From positions 372,001 to 436,000 of the forward strand of contig MU004181.1 of assembly GCA_010093605.1 (NCBI GenBank): a DNA stretch of 64,000 bases, written 5' to 3'. Shown piece after piece: positions 43,279 through 55,905 of this stretch; the first letter of the stretch is position 1; the number at the start of each line of letters is the position of its first letter. This DNA is from Lophium mytilinum (lineage: Eukaryota > Ascomycota > Dothideomycetes > Mytilinidiales > Mytilinidiaceae). Position numbers and translations under genes: made by a program. The notes below the pieces were generated by a model. It was not told the origin of the DNA. It made no database searches and saw nothing but the letters and a program-made list of their open reading frames with translations.

Positions 43279-44475
43279 TTCTCTGTGTTCAAGCCCATAT
43301 CGATTGCTTGGATTATCTCATTCGCGATTTTTGCCTCGCAATTTCCTCGATCCCACTTAGTGTAGTTTTGACACTACCTCCGTCCTTTGACGTAGCCTTT
43401 GCCCGGCCCCTGCCTCACGCAATGACACCCGCAAAGCCTCTTGAGATTTCTTACCGCTACGGCAGTCGATGGTGTCTTGTAGCTTGGCTGGTCAAGGTTT
43501 GAGATGTTTCTTCGGAGTTTGAAGCGCTCTTCCAGTATCAAAATCGGCTAAGCATCAGCTGCAATCCCCGCGAGCGACGGTGGCTGAGGAAGCGGCTAGT
43601 TCGAGTGGGCCGTTCATTGGAGAGGATTTGAGGCGTACGACATGGGAGGAGACGCGGGGAGGTTCCGAAGTGTAGGATTGTCGTCGTCATCTCCAGATGT
43701 GAATGCACTGATGATGAAGTTAGCTGTTGACTGATCGTCTACCTGCTGGTTGGGGCTCTTTGTCCAGGAAACTTCGACGACCCGGCAAAGATGGAGCCCA
43801 TCTCGAGAGAGGTGAGGCGGGGTAGTATGGAGGCGGCGAAGAGGAGGAATATAGCAGTGATAATTTCTGGGACACCAGCAGCACGCACATAGTGCCCGAG
43901 CTCTAAATTACAATCTGTGGAGAGGATACTACGGGCGAATGTGGCGATGGAAACGCGTATCAGCTGCATGGACCTGATATAAGGACGCGGGTCACATCAC
44001 GACATTCACGCAAAACGCAGTCACAGCATGAAAAGATGTATGAGCTTGACAACCCGCCTGTTACTAACTTACTGAGAGGTGGATCAGTCCTGCGACTGGT
44101 GCAATTGAAAGTGGTGTGTGTAATATCTTTTGGAACTTACTCCTATCCGCTAGGTTCAGGTCGATGTCCAAGAAATCTCGATCTATCGTGTCTAGCATCA
44201 TGAGCATCAGAATCGACTTAAAATGCTCCGCCTTACTTCTCTCCTTCCCATCCACCTTATATGGGATAGTCAGATATGGTTGCAGCGCTAAACCCAGAAC
44301 AACGACAAATAGATCACCTGACCTGGTTCAGAGACCGGGACCACAGGTGTAGAACCCGTGCCATCAAGCCATTAGCTCAAGATTTTCTTTGGTTATGGTT
44401 AGCTATAAAAGACGGTCTAGTAAATCCAGAACCGTTTTTTAGCAGGCAGAGCAAGAGCAACAGGCCCGATCCCAC

Positions 44476-44660
44476 ATGGCGGCATCGACTGGAGGATGCT
44501 GTTGTCGTCATGGAAGATCAATACTTGGTCTCGACAACTAAAATGGCGGCATCAACTAGTGGAAGACATAGTCGTCACGGGGGATTGAAAGCTGGTTGCG
44601 AAGACTGCCATGGCGGCATCAACTAGGAGTAGCTGTTGTCGCTATGGGATATTGGATTTC
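44476..44660 (+). repeat. 67-bp repeat, three units
   Basis: ATGGCGGCATC starts at 44476, 44543 and 44610, followed by A/G-CT and a GTTGTCG or TAGTCGT block. Spacing is exactly 67 bp twice. Confidence 0.7.
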
Positions 44661-45590
44661 TGCAATTCGGTCTGGAAGAGTTCCATGGCTAGTTTCGTAG
44701 TGCAAAACATGGATCGAGGAGGCTCATGGGCGAAGAGGCTCATGGGAGAGGAGTGCTAGATGGGTGGATGATGATGAGAAGCAGTGTTGAATGTCGATGT
44801 TGGGCAGCTGCTTCAGTAAGCTTTGACGTGAGTGTCATTGATGGTGGTTTCAATGATCAATGGCTATTATGGCTGGTCATCATCATCGACGGTAAATATC
44901 TTTGCTCAGTTCGCCGGGTGCGCTGTTCACTATCATAGTCTCTCTCTCGGCCTTCCACAGTTTTCTCAATTCCTAGGCATCGTGAGAGGACATCAATGCT
45001 ATCACCTTCAAGTCTCAAGATCTCATAAGGTCCATCATGCAACGCCCCTCGATATCAACGAGATCGTATTAACCTCGAAGCTGATACCCTCATAGCCTAC
45101 GGCGTAGATTCAAACATTCCCTCTCCTCCGAGCCCTCGACCTCGAAACGAGGAGACCGAATAAGGCCGTCGTAGTAGCCTACGATATCAACGCCGCCGAG
45201 CGTACTGGCCATGAGGCCCATGCAAATGGGTACGAGATCGGCCTTGCTGAGTGGTGGATTTTGAGCAAGGAGGCTTCGGAGAGTTCTTGTTAGCAGCCAT
45301 CGAACCTCCATCTGCGGAAGTCGTCGACAGCTCGATCATGAGCCCGCAAGACCTGGACGCAGTCACATGATACGAAAAACTCATCCCGTTTGGAATATGA
45401 CCCCCGGCTGTGCCGTTTAATCCCTCACTCGGCAAGATGATTCTGATGGGCATCCTATTCCGCGGCTTAGACACCATGCTCATCCTCAGCGCGTCTTCAC
45501 GGGCAGGTCTCTTTTGCTCAACCCAATCCACATTGACACCGGATCTAGATCATCCCTCTCTAGCTGTTTCACTTGGCTTTGACCTCTGGA

Positions 45591-45862
45591 TTCTCGTTCT
45601 CCCTCGCTAGGGTAGGTTTGACGCCTGTGGTAACAATCGAGAGATGTTGCGCAAGAAGGCCGCTAGACGAGACCGCTGGTGGGAACTCTACGAGCTTTAC
45701 TAGCGATCGGGATCTTTCGATCTATGAATTCTCGTTCCCACTCGCTGGTGAAGGCTTAACGCCCGTGATAAAAGCCAAAGGATGCTGCGCAAGACGGCCA
45801 CTAGACGGGAGAGACGGAGAAGGGTCTGCGAGCATCAGTGAGTATCGTTAGATCACGAGATC
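45591..45862 (+). repeat. In-frame duplication of about 46 codons
   Basis: The plus frame reads FSFSLARVGLTPVV..CCARRPLD and then FSFPLAGEGLTPVI..CCARRPLD, offset about 137 bp. Amino acids are conserved better than bases, suggesting former coding function. Confidence 0.5.
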
Positions 45863-45881
45863 TAACCGCCCTTACGCTTCC

Positions 45882-46240
45882 CGCCTCTTCCCTCCACAAT
45901 CCGCTCACCGCGCCGCGAGCATCGAAGCATAAAGACTCAACAAAACCCTCCGTTGAGGTACCCCCACACCACCGGGGCCAATCAATGCCACCCCCTGGTG
46001 CAGATGTCGAAGTACAAAGACTCAACAAACCATTCCCCCGGGCGCGGGGTGGCCTGATTAGGGGTGAGTGGGGTCATTTGGGTGAGGGCACCTCCCTTTC
46101 CTGGGGCGATTTGCCCCGCGGGTGGCCCCATCGCCTACCTTGCTGCAGCAGTGGGCCGCTCAGCGCTGTTTTTGTTGAGTCTTTATAGTTCGACGCGCGC
46201 GGTGTGCTGCAGCATGGCGTGGGGAGGGGGCGATGGGGTT
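45882..46240. mobile_element. MITE-like element with about 65-bp inverted repeats
   Basis: The left arm 45882-45945 and right arm 46169-46240 are imperfect inverted repeats sharing CGCC..CTCCAC, CACCGCGC and TAAAGACTCAACAAAA. The interior is about 225 bp, non-coding, with a third AAAGACTCAACAAA at 46016. No transposase. No target-site duplication was identified. Confidence 0.5.
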
Positions 46241-46669
46241 ACCCGCGCCAATGCTCCAGCTTCTCAGCGTAGATGGTGGGGATGGGACGCTCCTAAAGGC
46301 GCAGACTGACATGTTGTCGGGGTTATCGCTGTAGTATCGAGGGGCTGCCTTTGGGTCGACTTTCGTGGCGCCATCACGAGATGAGAGTGAATCAGATTGC
46401 CTCCGGCGCTGCTGCGTAAAAGTTGCTACCAGCAGCCCAGCATGGGCTGTGCTAGTCTGCCATCCGCGCACCCACTTTTGATTGCCCCAAAAAGTCGCCG
46501 GAGAAGAGAAAACGTCCATGAGATGAGAAGTTTCGAAGACAGAAATAAGGGCCATTGCCCCAGGGACTGAAGTCGAGATCGAGGCCATATCAGCGACGCG
46601 GACCGAACCTCTTTGCTTCCTTGCGGCATTCACTAACAAGAAGTCCAAGACAACAAGGAATCCTCGCAT
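46160..46669 (-). CDS. Uncertain ORF ending in the MITE-like arm
   Basis: 169 codons from ATG 46667-46669; the middle (GAMALISVFETSHLMDVFSS) is coding-like, but the frame ends inside the inverted-repeat arm. Possibly a gene truncated by the element. Confidence 0.28.
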   Translation of the reverse strand: MRGFLVVLDFLLVNAARKQRGSVRVADMASISTSVPGAMALISVFETSHLMDVFSSPATFWGNQKWVRGWQTSTAHAGLLVATFTQQRRRQSDSLSSRDGATKVDPKAAPRYYSDNPDNMSVCAFRSVPSPPSTLRSWSIGAGNPIAPSPRHAAAHRARRTIKTQQKQR

Positions 46670-47623
46670 CCCCTAGGCGAAGGTCCGCAGCTAAGGCATC
46701 CAGTTCCGTTCAACATGCCCGTTCCCGCTTTGATAAAGCAAACGACGTTTGCTAATCTTCTTTCAGTATGCGTAAAAGACACCAAACAAAAGAAGTCTTC
46801 ACTGGAGAAGCCGGCCAGCCGAAACCAAGCCGGTTGTGTGTCCCTTTTTTTGGGTTCTTCCGAGCTGAATTCAAGCCTAAAGGAAACCAGTTGTAGGACA
46901 TGAAGGAAGAATGTTCGCTCCTGCGCGGGAAGCAAAGCTCCATCGTCCCATAGCTAAAGGCGAGACATGTGTGAGGTGTGCCAACCGCGCGAGGGAATAC
47001 AGATGAGCATCAACTACCGACAACGGATTTCTTTCAAAGAAGCGGGATCGCGGAGGAGCATGAGACATGAAGGCCCCAATTCGGTATTGGTGTCGATGCG
47101 CTGCGACATCCTCCACATTTCTAAAATCCGGATAGGGACATTTACTTAGCATGGTAACTGTGGTCCTTCTCCCAGATGCCATTTTCGTTTGGAGACTCCA
47201 GTTGCATCTAGGTTCTCCGATCGCGAGGGCTTAGGCGGTGGCTATCGATCCTATTGCGAGCGTCGGTTGCTTTGGCTGACGTCCCTCATACCTCGTAGCT
47301 GCCCAGACCTCCTATGCCTCAACGCTTGATCCTAGATCCGTTCGCGGGCTCTGGGATTCGATCGACGATGTCCAATCCGGCATGCTCACGGATCCTCTCC
47401 GGCCGTCCATGGTGTCAACTTCTCTCGAAGATTTAGCAGATGAGAGGCTAAGATTTCCCCCACCGCGCATTCCATGAACCCAGAAGTCATTTTCAACCCT
47501 ATCCGATCCCCGAATAAAGATTGACCCAGGGGCTTGCGCACAAATGACCGGCACCGTCTAAGGTCTCCTGGTACGTTGTCCGCGGCGGAAAAACGTCCAT
47601 TTCAAGAATTCTGTTACCTCCCT

Positions 47624-48070
47624 GGGCCACCTCAGACGGTGCTGAGCTGCTGTCCAAAGAGTCTGAGACCGAGCATCCAGCCTACCGCTCGAGGTCCTCC
47701 AGAACAGTGTCGGGAACGGCGAAACCACAATTCCAATCATCCGAAGAGCTCCATGGGCCGGCTCAGACGGTGCCGAAATACCGTCTAGATAATTTTGAGG
47801 CTGAGTATGTCAATCTCCATGCTCTCCTCAGTGAAGCTGCCTGAGGTACCTTAGCACAGTCTCCTGAACGGTCAAACCCCAATCTCAAGAATCCTGCTAG
47901 CGTCCTAGGCCACCCCAGTCGGTGCTGAAGCATCCTCCAAATGGGCACGAGACCGAGGATATCCTCCTCCGTAAAGCTGCCTGAGGTGCCCTGGTCTAGG
48001 ATCTTGAACAGCCAAACCCCAATCTCAACATTCATGTCAGCTTCCTGGGCCACCCCAAACGGCGGTGGCC
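47624..48070 (-). repeat. Tandem array 3, four units, inverted satellite core
   Basis: GGGCCACCTCAGACGGTG-type cores start at 47624, 47755, 47908 and 48047 (spacings 131, 153, 139). The reverse complement matches the cores of arrays 1 and 2. Each unit also has GTCCAAA, GAGACCGAG and CTGCCTGAGGT blocks. Confidence 0.75.
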
Positions 48071-49006
48071 TGCCGTCCAAATAAGTCTAAGACCGAGCAT
48101 ATTGAGCCTCATGTCCTTCCTGTTGATCTTGGCCCCAGCCAACTCGGCGATGCGGCCATTGACTTCCAAAAGAGCCCGACACCGTGTGCCAGCGCGTTGT
48201 AGTCCTCCAGTCGAGAAGCAACGCCGTTGCGTGAGCTTCTAACAGAAACTTCCCCGGCAGTCTCAACCGTACGCGCGCTTCCAGCCGGTCTGCGTCAGGT
48301 ACGCTGGCTCTTGGCTGACGCCTCGGCCTGCGCCATCTTGACGATATGTGTCTTCGTGGTGGGTCTTATGCCTGTTTGTGGCGCGTTCTGCGGAGCTTGC
48401 CGCTCATGCAGTTGTGAAGAGCTGAGGGATCGCACAGGCAGATGGGAGTGGGAGGTGGAAAGCGGAAGGGACACTGCGAGGCCGCCAGTGGGAATACCAC
48501 GCGTAGAGTGAACACCCCTACGCGATATGGGTTGACGTTGCGTGGCCTGAGAGCTACTGGGCTACTCCGGTGATCAAGAGCACGCTGGATTCGGCTTGGG
48601 GTATACGGAGGTGGATATTGGTGATGGTATGAGCCCCTAAGATGCTCGTTAGCGGTAGGACTCGTGAAGACGAACGGTGCTGCCTTTAACGCTATGGAGC
48701 TGTGTAGAACGGTAGCGCGAGGGCAGAAGCATAGCAACACCATGGAGGTCAAGCACGCGAAGGCGCCAAGCGGTTGCTGCGCAGTTGACCAGAGTATCAT
48801 TGTTCCCATTATCCAAAAACGCCGAAAGTCCTACAGAACCCAGCCGGCCTAGCTCTCTATTCCTACACTCCTTGCCGTCTTGGGCTACTCGTCGTGTGCG
48901 GAGATCCTTCGACAAGCCGTCTGTCTGGAAGAAGTCGATCAGCAAAAAAGGATATTTGCAGTAGAACAGCAGGGGAAACGTACCTTCTTGTGGATGATTC
49001 TACTAC

Positions 49007-49162
49007 TCAGGGATCGATATACATTGTGGGCAGTCCGTACTTCGCGAAGTATTTGTCTTCTGTGAGCGCGAAGGCGTCGTAGAGCTGGCGCAGGATGATC
49101 GGTGCGGTCACCGCGATGAGCACGCCGAGGAGGATGAGGCTTGCAGCGTCAAGAGCTGCCAT
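49007..49162 (-). CDS. Small single-span membrane protein, unknown
   Basis: 51 aa from ATG 49160-49162: MAALDAASLILLGVLIAVTA, PIILRQLYDAFALTEDKYFA, ending YIDP. One clear hydrophobic helix (residues 7-25) and a short charged tail. The frame is open upstream without a better start. Too short for family assignment. Confidence 0.38.
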   Translation of the reverse strand: MAALDAASLILLGVLIAVTAPIILRQLYDAFALTEDKYFAKYGLPTMYIDP

Positions 49163-49439
49163 TGCGATGACTGTGGATTCGATTGTGGTGCGGTGAGGTT
49201 GTGTGAGGCTGTCCAAAGGCAGATGTGAGCGGATTGTGAGGCGACGCGCAGGTGAAGAGGAGGTAAAGCGGTAGTGAAGCGGAGGTTAGGCTGAGTGCCT
49301 ATCATCAACATGCCGAAGGATATGGTGGCTAGGAACGCGTGCAGCCAGTTGCATGATCAGCACAACAACACCAAGGCGGGGTCTATCATCAAGCAGAACA
49401 CCTAGGCCCATCATCATCAAGTGAAACACCAAGGCCTCC

Positions 49440-50032
49440 ATCTCAACCAAAAAAGGTAAAGAGAAAGAGACGCCAAAGGCAGAGAAGCTTCTTCTTCGAC
49501 GACCCAGACAAGCTGAGCAGATCAATGAAAAAGAGGTTGAACAAAATGTTCGCGTCGGCCCGAGATGGTGCAATACGAGCGACGCCGTGTTCCCGAAGAA
49601 ACGATTTCCAAAAAATTCCCCCCAGCCGCCACAATCACCTACGCCTACTACGCCTGAATGCCGGCGCACCGTGAGGTGCGTGCTCCACCGGATTAGCTTA
49701 CATACTGTAATGCATAGTAGGACGCAAAGGCTAAGGAAGGTGGTTAGTGATGATCAGAAGAAGCTGTGAAAGGATTGACTTACAAGTTTGAGCTGAAGGT
49801 TCGATGAAGTTCGAAGTTGACGGAGGGCTGGCAGGTTGATATAGGTTTCCAAAGACGCTAGCCAGAAGCATGACTCATCAGCGCTAGACCGTTTAACAGA
49901 GCAGAGTAGGTGGGTCGGGGGGCAGGCAGTGTAGGCCGGCCGGTCGAGGAGGCCAGTTAGCATGTGACGGGCGCGGGCGAGGAGGCCAGTTGGCATGTGA
50001 CGGGCACAGGCAGGACGCGGAGGGTCGGGCAC
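49440..50032 (-). pseudogene. Dispersed SKKK-family, copy B
   Basis: Minus strand: two 33-bp units (49946-49978, 49979-50011; HMPTGLLARAR, HMLTGLLDRPA), then CSVKRSSADESCFWLASLET and INLPALRQL, ending at a GTAAGT donor (about 49793). After a possible intron comes LGGIFWKS and FFIDLLSLSGSSKKK (about 49545-49500). Collinear with copy C. Confidence 0.5.
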
Positions 50033-51088
50033 CTAGAAGAGGGCCACGCCGGATCAACCCCGGATCACCAACGTAGTGTGGCACTCGCGTATCAGAGGGC
50101 AGGCCGCCTGAGAGTAGGTAACCTCTGAGGGTGGACGGACCTTGACGGGGCAGTGAGGCCCACTGGCGTTCGAAACGTTGAGTGCTCTGCGTACACGTGA
50201 AAGGCCCTTTTATGTTATCCCAACCACACGTATTGAGCTTCAAATGCTCCTCTTCTCGATCATTAGTAGCATATCTAGTACATTGCGCGAGGAAGCTGGA
50301 AAGATGAAAGGTGCTTGCGGCTTTCACGAATTAGGCATTGAGCAGGGCTGGAACGTGTCGAAGTGTGACTAAGCTCCTGATTCTAGATTCATCTCCCAAT
50401 CTATTTGGGTGGCATCCAGTGAGTTTCTCTTGCACTTGTTCTACCTTCCATTTCCTGGTGAGACTTCTGGAGGCAACGATGGGTGAATGTGGTTCGATTT
50501 CCGAAAGCTTGCAAGAGATACAAGGCACTACAGGCCAAGGACCCTGTGCTCTGGCGCACTAGATACGCAACTTTACAAGAGGAATGGAGGTCGATTGATG
50601 CTGATTTTTCCCTTGGCAAGGAATGGGAGATAGGTTGAATTTGATATTCACCGGAGCATCGAGGATGCACGCGTTCACACCATGGCAAAGCGCTGGTCAT
50701 TCCGCATAGCGCCAACGTCGAGGAAGAGTAATGACCCAAGGATACCAACCCCTAATATGGTTGAGGTCGAAACGGCATCCTACTCTTAATGTAGTCTTCA
50801 AGCTCTTTGTTGCTGCAGTATCGTTCTCAAATCACTACGTCCTCTCGGGGAAGCAAATCGTGCAGCTCTTCTTCCCGCCGGCAACGTTGACGCAGACACA
50901 TCCAGGTCTTCCTCGCAGAAAATGATGGCTCGATATCTTTGCTTTATACAAAGCTAGCTATATTATCCCTACTAAAAGCACTATAGACGCACGTCACGCA
51001 GGACAACTTTCTTTCATGCTTTTTCGCCTTGACCGCCTCCACCTCGAAAACCTCTTATCCGAGTTCACCTCAAAGGTGTCCCATCATT

Positions 51089-51599
51089 ATGAAGCTTCCG
51101 CGAGGTGCATCGCAGCCACAGCCTATTCGCAGCAGCTCGCACACGGATGCAGTAAATGCCGCCTCCTCCTTTGCGCCAGGTGTGCCAGCATCCACAACGG
51201 CCAGGGCTCTCCAGACGAGCGACATACTGACGTTGACGTTTTCCTCGATTGGGATTGCAATCGCTTCGGTAGTGCAAACGTGCAACGCTCGCATTGGTCG
51301 AAATGGTGTTCCTATTGCAGTATAGCACGCCTCGCCAGCCAACTCGCGACCACGGCGCTGCAGGGAACACGATCCATGGCGCCGTCGTACAGCGGCGCGA
51401 AAGCTTGTTTCGACGTCGAGATCTGATCGCTACGCGACTTGGAAATGCTCTTAGAGTACATGAGTGCCGCTGCTGGACGAGATTAGTTGATGGCAATGCG
51501 GGCTCCGAGTCTGAGGTACGCGGTCGCATTATTGGTGTTGTCCTTTTGCGACGGGCCCACTTTAAATCATCCGGTGGCTACCAACCATGCTGCAAATGA
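51089..51599 (+). CDS. Possible two-exon membrane protein, unknown
   Basis: ATG 51089 opens MKLPRGASQPQPIRSSSHTD and leads to a hydrophobic helix (DILTLTFSSIGIAIASVV). A GTGTTC donor after RIGRN joins in phase to an acceptor ctgcag near 51361 and continues TIHGAVVQRRESLFRRRDLI to 51599. The donor is weak. Confidence 0.35.
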
Positions 51600-52382
51600 G
51601 TGCTGGAAGTTTTTGGGCGTCTTGCGTTGTCCGCTCTGAAGATTGATGGCATTCAGTCAAGACCCCAGAATGGCGCATAGGTCCAGGCTTGCAGAATGAT
51701 GAGGTAGCGCCGTTGGTTGGGGATACGGTGGCGCTCAGTGTCGGGCTCTGGTCTAATGCAGCTAGCTGGTGAGTTGGCAGAGACAGTGCTCCTGTCGACA
51801 TTTGATCGGGCGACCTCATTAGTAGGAAATGTATTGGGGTCTGTGGATGTAGTCCTAATACCCAACAAAACTCAGAACGAGTATCATCTCGGAGGTCCTG
51901 CACGGGACAATCTAGAGAAGAGGAGCTAGCGGCAGCATACTTCTCTAACTTTGCAAGACTCGCACTTTTTGGACCGCCTTAGGGTTTCCCGCGGCAAAGA
52001 AGATCATAGAAAAGAGCTCAATGTTTCTTAGCCAGGAAAGTTTTCTGCCGTTCTCACGCTCCTTAATGCCGCCTTCGGCACTGGCTGCTCCGCAGTAGTG
52101 AACGCTATCCACTCGAAAGTCCCGGAGAGGTCCAACTGGATATCCTCAGAGACCCAGCTCCTGTCGCAGGGTGATGGCTTGGGACCAAGGATTATCCGGA
52201 GTATGACATTTCCGTCAAGGCTAAAGGAAGCAGCGGATGGAGTCGAGAAACTAGGAGACGGTACGGAGGAGCTGAGACTGAAGTATGAACGCCGTCGGAG
52301 GTTCGCCGATGGGTTCGAGATTCTACACTGGCTTGTTCTGTTTCATTTGAACCTTGGTCATACTGAAGTTATATCGAACTGA
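51600..52382 (+). pseudogene. Exon-like fragments, plus strand
   Basis: Frames around 51606-51775 (ALSALKIDGIQSR; VAPLVGDTVALSVGLWSNAA), 51756-51929 (LAETVLLSTFDRATSLVGNV) and 52031-52382 (PGKFSAVLTLLNAAFGTGCS..KLGDGTEELRLKYERRRRFA) read as coding. The last follows a good acceptor (tttcttag). Joins between them need frame changes. Confidence 0.3.
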
Positions 52383-53033
52383 CCAGACAGCGATGAGTTC
52401 CAAGCTTGAGTCGGGGATAGAGTTTTCTCAGGCTGGGGCAGTGTACAGCGCTGTTGGCAACCAAATTGTCGCGGTCTTTCACGGCATCATTCAATGATGG
52501 TTACCTAGGCGGAGTCGGCATATCTCACCCAAGCGAAGCAAAGTAGAGCCTTGGAGAAAACGGACGGCAAAGACACTGGCGTATCTATAAAGAGGTGTCA
52601 TGAAAGAGGACTTATGCTTGATTTTAACTACCCAGATCTCATGGCGATAGTGTCCATCTCCTGCCGCACTTAACGAACCGAGCCTCTGTCGCTGGCTTTT
52701 GTGCGCTCGTCCTTCTGGCCTGCATGCCGGCGGGGTTTCCCTTTGAGAAGCTGCTCCGGCTCCTGCTCTTGCTTCCTATTCACCCAGGATATCTCGGGCG
52801 ATTGCTGACCTGTACCGTCGGCTTTTCAACCAGTTTGTTGTCGACGACGAGGTTGAGGAGTGGAACGTTCGTCGAGCCGGCAGGATCCCTGTGGAGGAGG
52901 TCTGGAAGGGAGCCCGAAAGGATCCCTGGATAGCATCGTCAGCAACCGTCCACTTTGAGATTGGACTTCACATACTATCAGCGTTTTCCTCATTTGCGAG
53001 CAGTATGAATTGCCGCCCTCCAACGTAGCCTTC

Positions 53034-53522
53034 CTAACACAACCGGCCGGGTGTCTTCGCGACGACGTAGACGGAGCAAACCAGGACAGCGAAGAGCAAC
53101 AGCATGAAGGCGCGCAAGTAGACGCGCACGATGCCGACGCTGCGAGGCTGTAGAGGAGCCACAGGTGGCTTCCGAACGCAAGAGTCTCCATACAATGTGG
53201 CTGATGCGGGCTGGGAAAGTCGATTGTATTCAACCATTCGTTCTCCGGTGAGGTTGCTAACCTTCACAAACGCCCTGTAGTCTTGACAGCAGCGGACATT
53301 GTTGGGCTCGGGCCAAGGCGGTAGGAACGAGGTAGTACGAGCGTTGCCGCAATTTTGATTTCCTCTGCCGTGCCGTCATATCTGGCGCCTAGGGCTACGA
53401 TTCTGTCGGTCGGTCGGGAGGATGCACCGGGGCTCGAGCATTCGCAATGCTAGCGATACGCCTAGACTCTGCGGATGGATTGGCGTGCCACTGTATGGCG
53501 TCGTGGGCGCATCCACCTCCAT
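53034..53522 (-). CDS. Small membrane protein, two exons
   Basis: Exons 53522-53399 and 53362-53034 (36-nt intron, gtagcc..gcagag) encode 150 aa. It starts MEVDAPTTPYSGTPIHPQSL, has NCGNARTTSFLPPWPEPNN and VRCCQDYRAFV in the middle, and a C-terminal helix AFMLLLFAVLVCSVYVVA. Coding quality of exon 2 is good; the intron is unusually short. Family not recognised. Confidence 0.42.
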
Positions 53523-55177
53523 GACTGAGTCCCCAAAGCGAGCGACCCAGTATCGCGAGTCCGTTTTTGAGAGTTGTCTTTGACGTCGTCCCTCCTCCGA
53601 GCCTTGTTTCTCGTCTCCGAAAGCTCACAACTCGGACTGTTTCTTCCTGTCCTCTCCAATGGAGGAGCTCAGCGAGCCGATAGCCCGGTATCGTGGAGGA
53701 TGACTGCTTGCGTGCCAACCCACCTAGCTCCCATGGTTGCGATTCTTTCAGTCTGGAGAAGGGTGACGCTCTGAGGTTCGATGACTCGGGATGGTGGCTG
53801 CGCGTCCTGGCTCGATGCGCGGAAGCTACCCATCGGAGTGCCACTTCACGGCGCTGAGGGTCGATCCATCTCGCCTGCCGGCTGATTGAACAAAGCGACC
53901 AAGCGTCGCGCGTTCATGCTCTAGGCTTGTGTCCGGCAACGTCCCCCCTCTGAGCCCTCCTTCTAGTCTGCTAGAGCCCCGGTCCGGCGAGGCGGTTTGC
54001 AACATGTGTCGACAACAACATTGAGAATTAGGAAGAGAGGTTCGTGGGCTCCCTCGTCAACAATCGACCTTGTACCTGGAATATTTCTTAGAACAGTCAT
54101 GAGAGGAGTGCCACTGCGAATTGCAACGTACCGAGTTTGATGACAATGGTGCGGCCCGGGCCTCGCCTGCTCCAGCCTTCTCTGACGAAGAAGTTGAGGC
54201 AAGAGGTGCTCGGTCTTTATTGGCGAAGCATGCGTTGTGGGTGGGCCTTCTAGGCCTCCGCGGGGTCGCGATTCTGTCGGTCGGGAGACAAACGACGCAC
54301 TCAAGCTCGAAGACGGGGGCTGCCAGCTGCATGCTCTGATTCCGCTCGGCGGAGACGTCCCTGGGATTATCATCGGATGGCAGTGCGGCGGATGCAGCCA
54401 CGTCGCTGTTGCCTTGACTGGAGATATGAGGATCGTAGGTCGAATGATGGAGGCAGGCCGTGCACGGGTCCGTGGCATCTGTTGCGCTTGTGATGGAGGG
54501 GCTCTGGTTGCCAAAGGGAATTCTTGTGGAGTTCTAGAAAGCGTGAGCTTGAATCGTTCGTCATCCGAGTACGAGCAATTGGCGCGACCGACGTCGAGGA
54601 GACGGGCGGGACGATTCAGGTGGAGAATGAAGCGGAAAAGCGGCAGAGAGGGAGGTCAGACAATCGAAGAGGCAGCGGCGAGCGGATGCGAGTGTGGCGT
54701 AGGAGCTGATGGGTGGGGTGCCACTGGTCGGCCCCAAAGCTTGAGCGTGCGGCTCGTTTGGTGATTGCGCGAAGGAAGGTGGCATGGACTCGGAACACCC
54801 TGGAGGTTTGTGATGCGGCGGGTGGAAGAACTCTGCTTGGACACTCTGTCACGGCGAAAAAAGATGGCGACACGAAATAAACGGGAACATCTTCACTAAA
54901 TTCAATATCACCAAGGGAGTATCTACAGAGCCGTCCTCTAGAGCTCAAGGGCTGCCGCCACGAAGACTCGTTCCACTACCGTTCCCTTCGACACCTCTGC
55001 CTCATCCCCCATTCTGCAACCCCTCCTCCAAGTCCACCGCACAGTGCCTGAACGGATCGTTCAATTGGAGGTCCTTGAGGTCCGACATCTTCGATGGTGG
55101 ACCTCTGAGCTCGTTGGGGAGATCTACCATCAAGTGTGTCATATCAACGGTCCTTGCGAGGGAGAGATTTTTCATCT

Positions 55178-55905
55178 CTATTCATCTCTAATGTTTCCAC
55201 ACGTTAGCCATTGTAGATTCCTTCGAGTTCCGGGCAAGATGTACCTTGGGGCATCCTCGTTTTCCTCCTCAAAATGCGCTTCATCCAGATACAGAACCAC
55301 CCCTGCCTCACCCCCGTCGCTCGCCTCCGAATTCGAGTCGTCCGGCTCCGCCCCAAGCTTGATCGCGAGATCCACAAGCCCTCTCGGTTTTAAAAAGATC
55401 CCGGATCGTGGTCCGTCCGCCGCGGAGCAGAAGACTTCTCCCATTTGCAGGAGGCTGGCCAGTTTTCTTCCGTCCACATCCTCCTCACGTTCTCTAGTGC
55501 CATGTTGCAGTGTCGGTCGAAGGTCTTCACTGGGGTGAGTGGCTTGCGGTCGTTGCGATAGCGTCCAAATTTCCTTCTTATTCCCCAGCACGGTGTTGCA
55601 GTATCGGTCGAAGGTGTTGACTCGGGTGAGAAGCTTGCGGCTCTTGCGGCAGGAAATCAGCACTCGAGTTCGCGATCGCACGGTCGTCTGGAGGACGGAG
55701 AGAGGCCGTCGCTGAACTCCATGTTGGCTGCCCTTCTCTTATCAACTGACGCGTGCTTGGGTCGTTCCGTCCGCATCTCCTTCACGTTCTCTAGTACCAT
55801 GTTCCGGTGGCCCTTCCATCCATACAAGTATAGCGCGTCCTCCAAAGCGACTATGGTCATAGATTGGCGGAAAGGGCTATTTACTGGGGTGTTCGAGTCG
55901 CGCAA
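55178..55905 (-). pseudogene. Decayed repeat-containing gene
   Basis: Minus-strand pieces 55905-55657 (VALEDALYLYGWKGHRNMVL) and 55681-55178 ([40 protein letters not shown]). Repeated FDRxCNxxLxNxxxxWT-like motifs are spread over different frames. The DNA of 55618-55720 is duplicated at 55978-56080. Confidence 0.35.
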
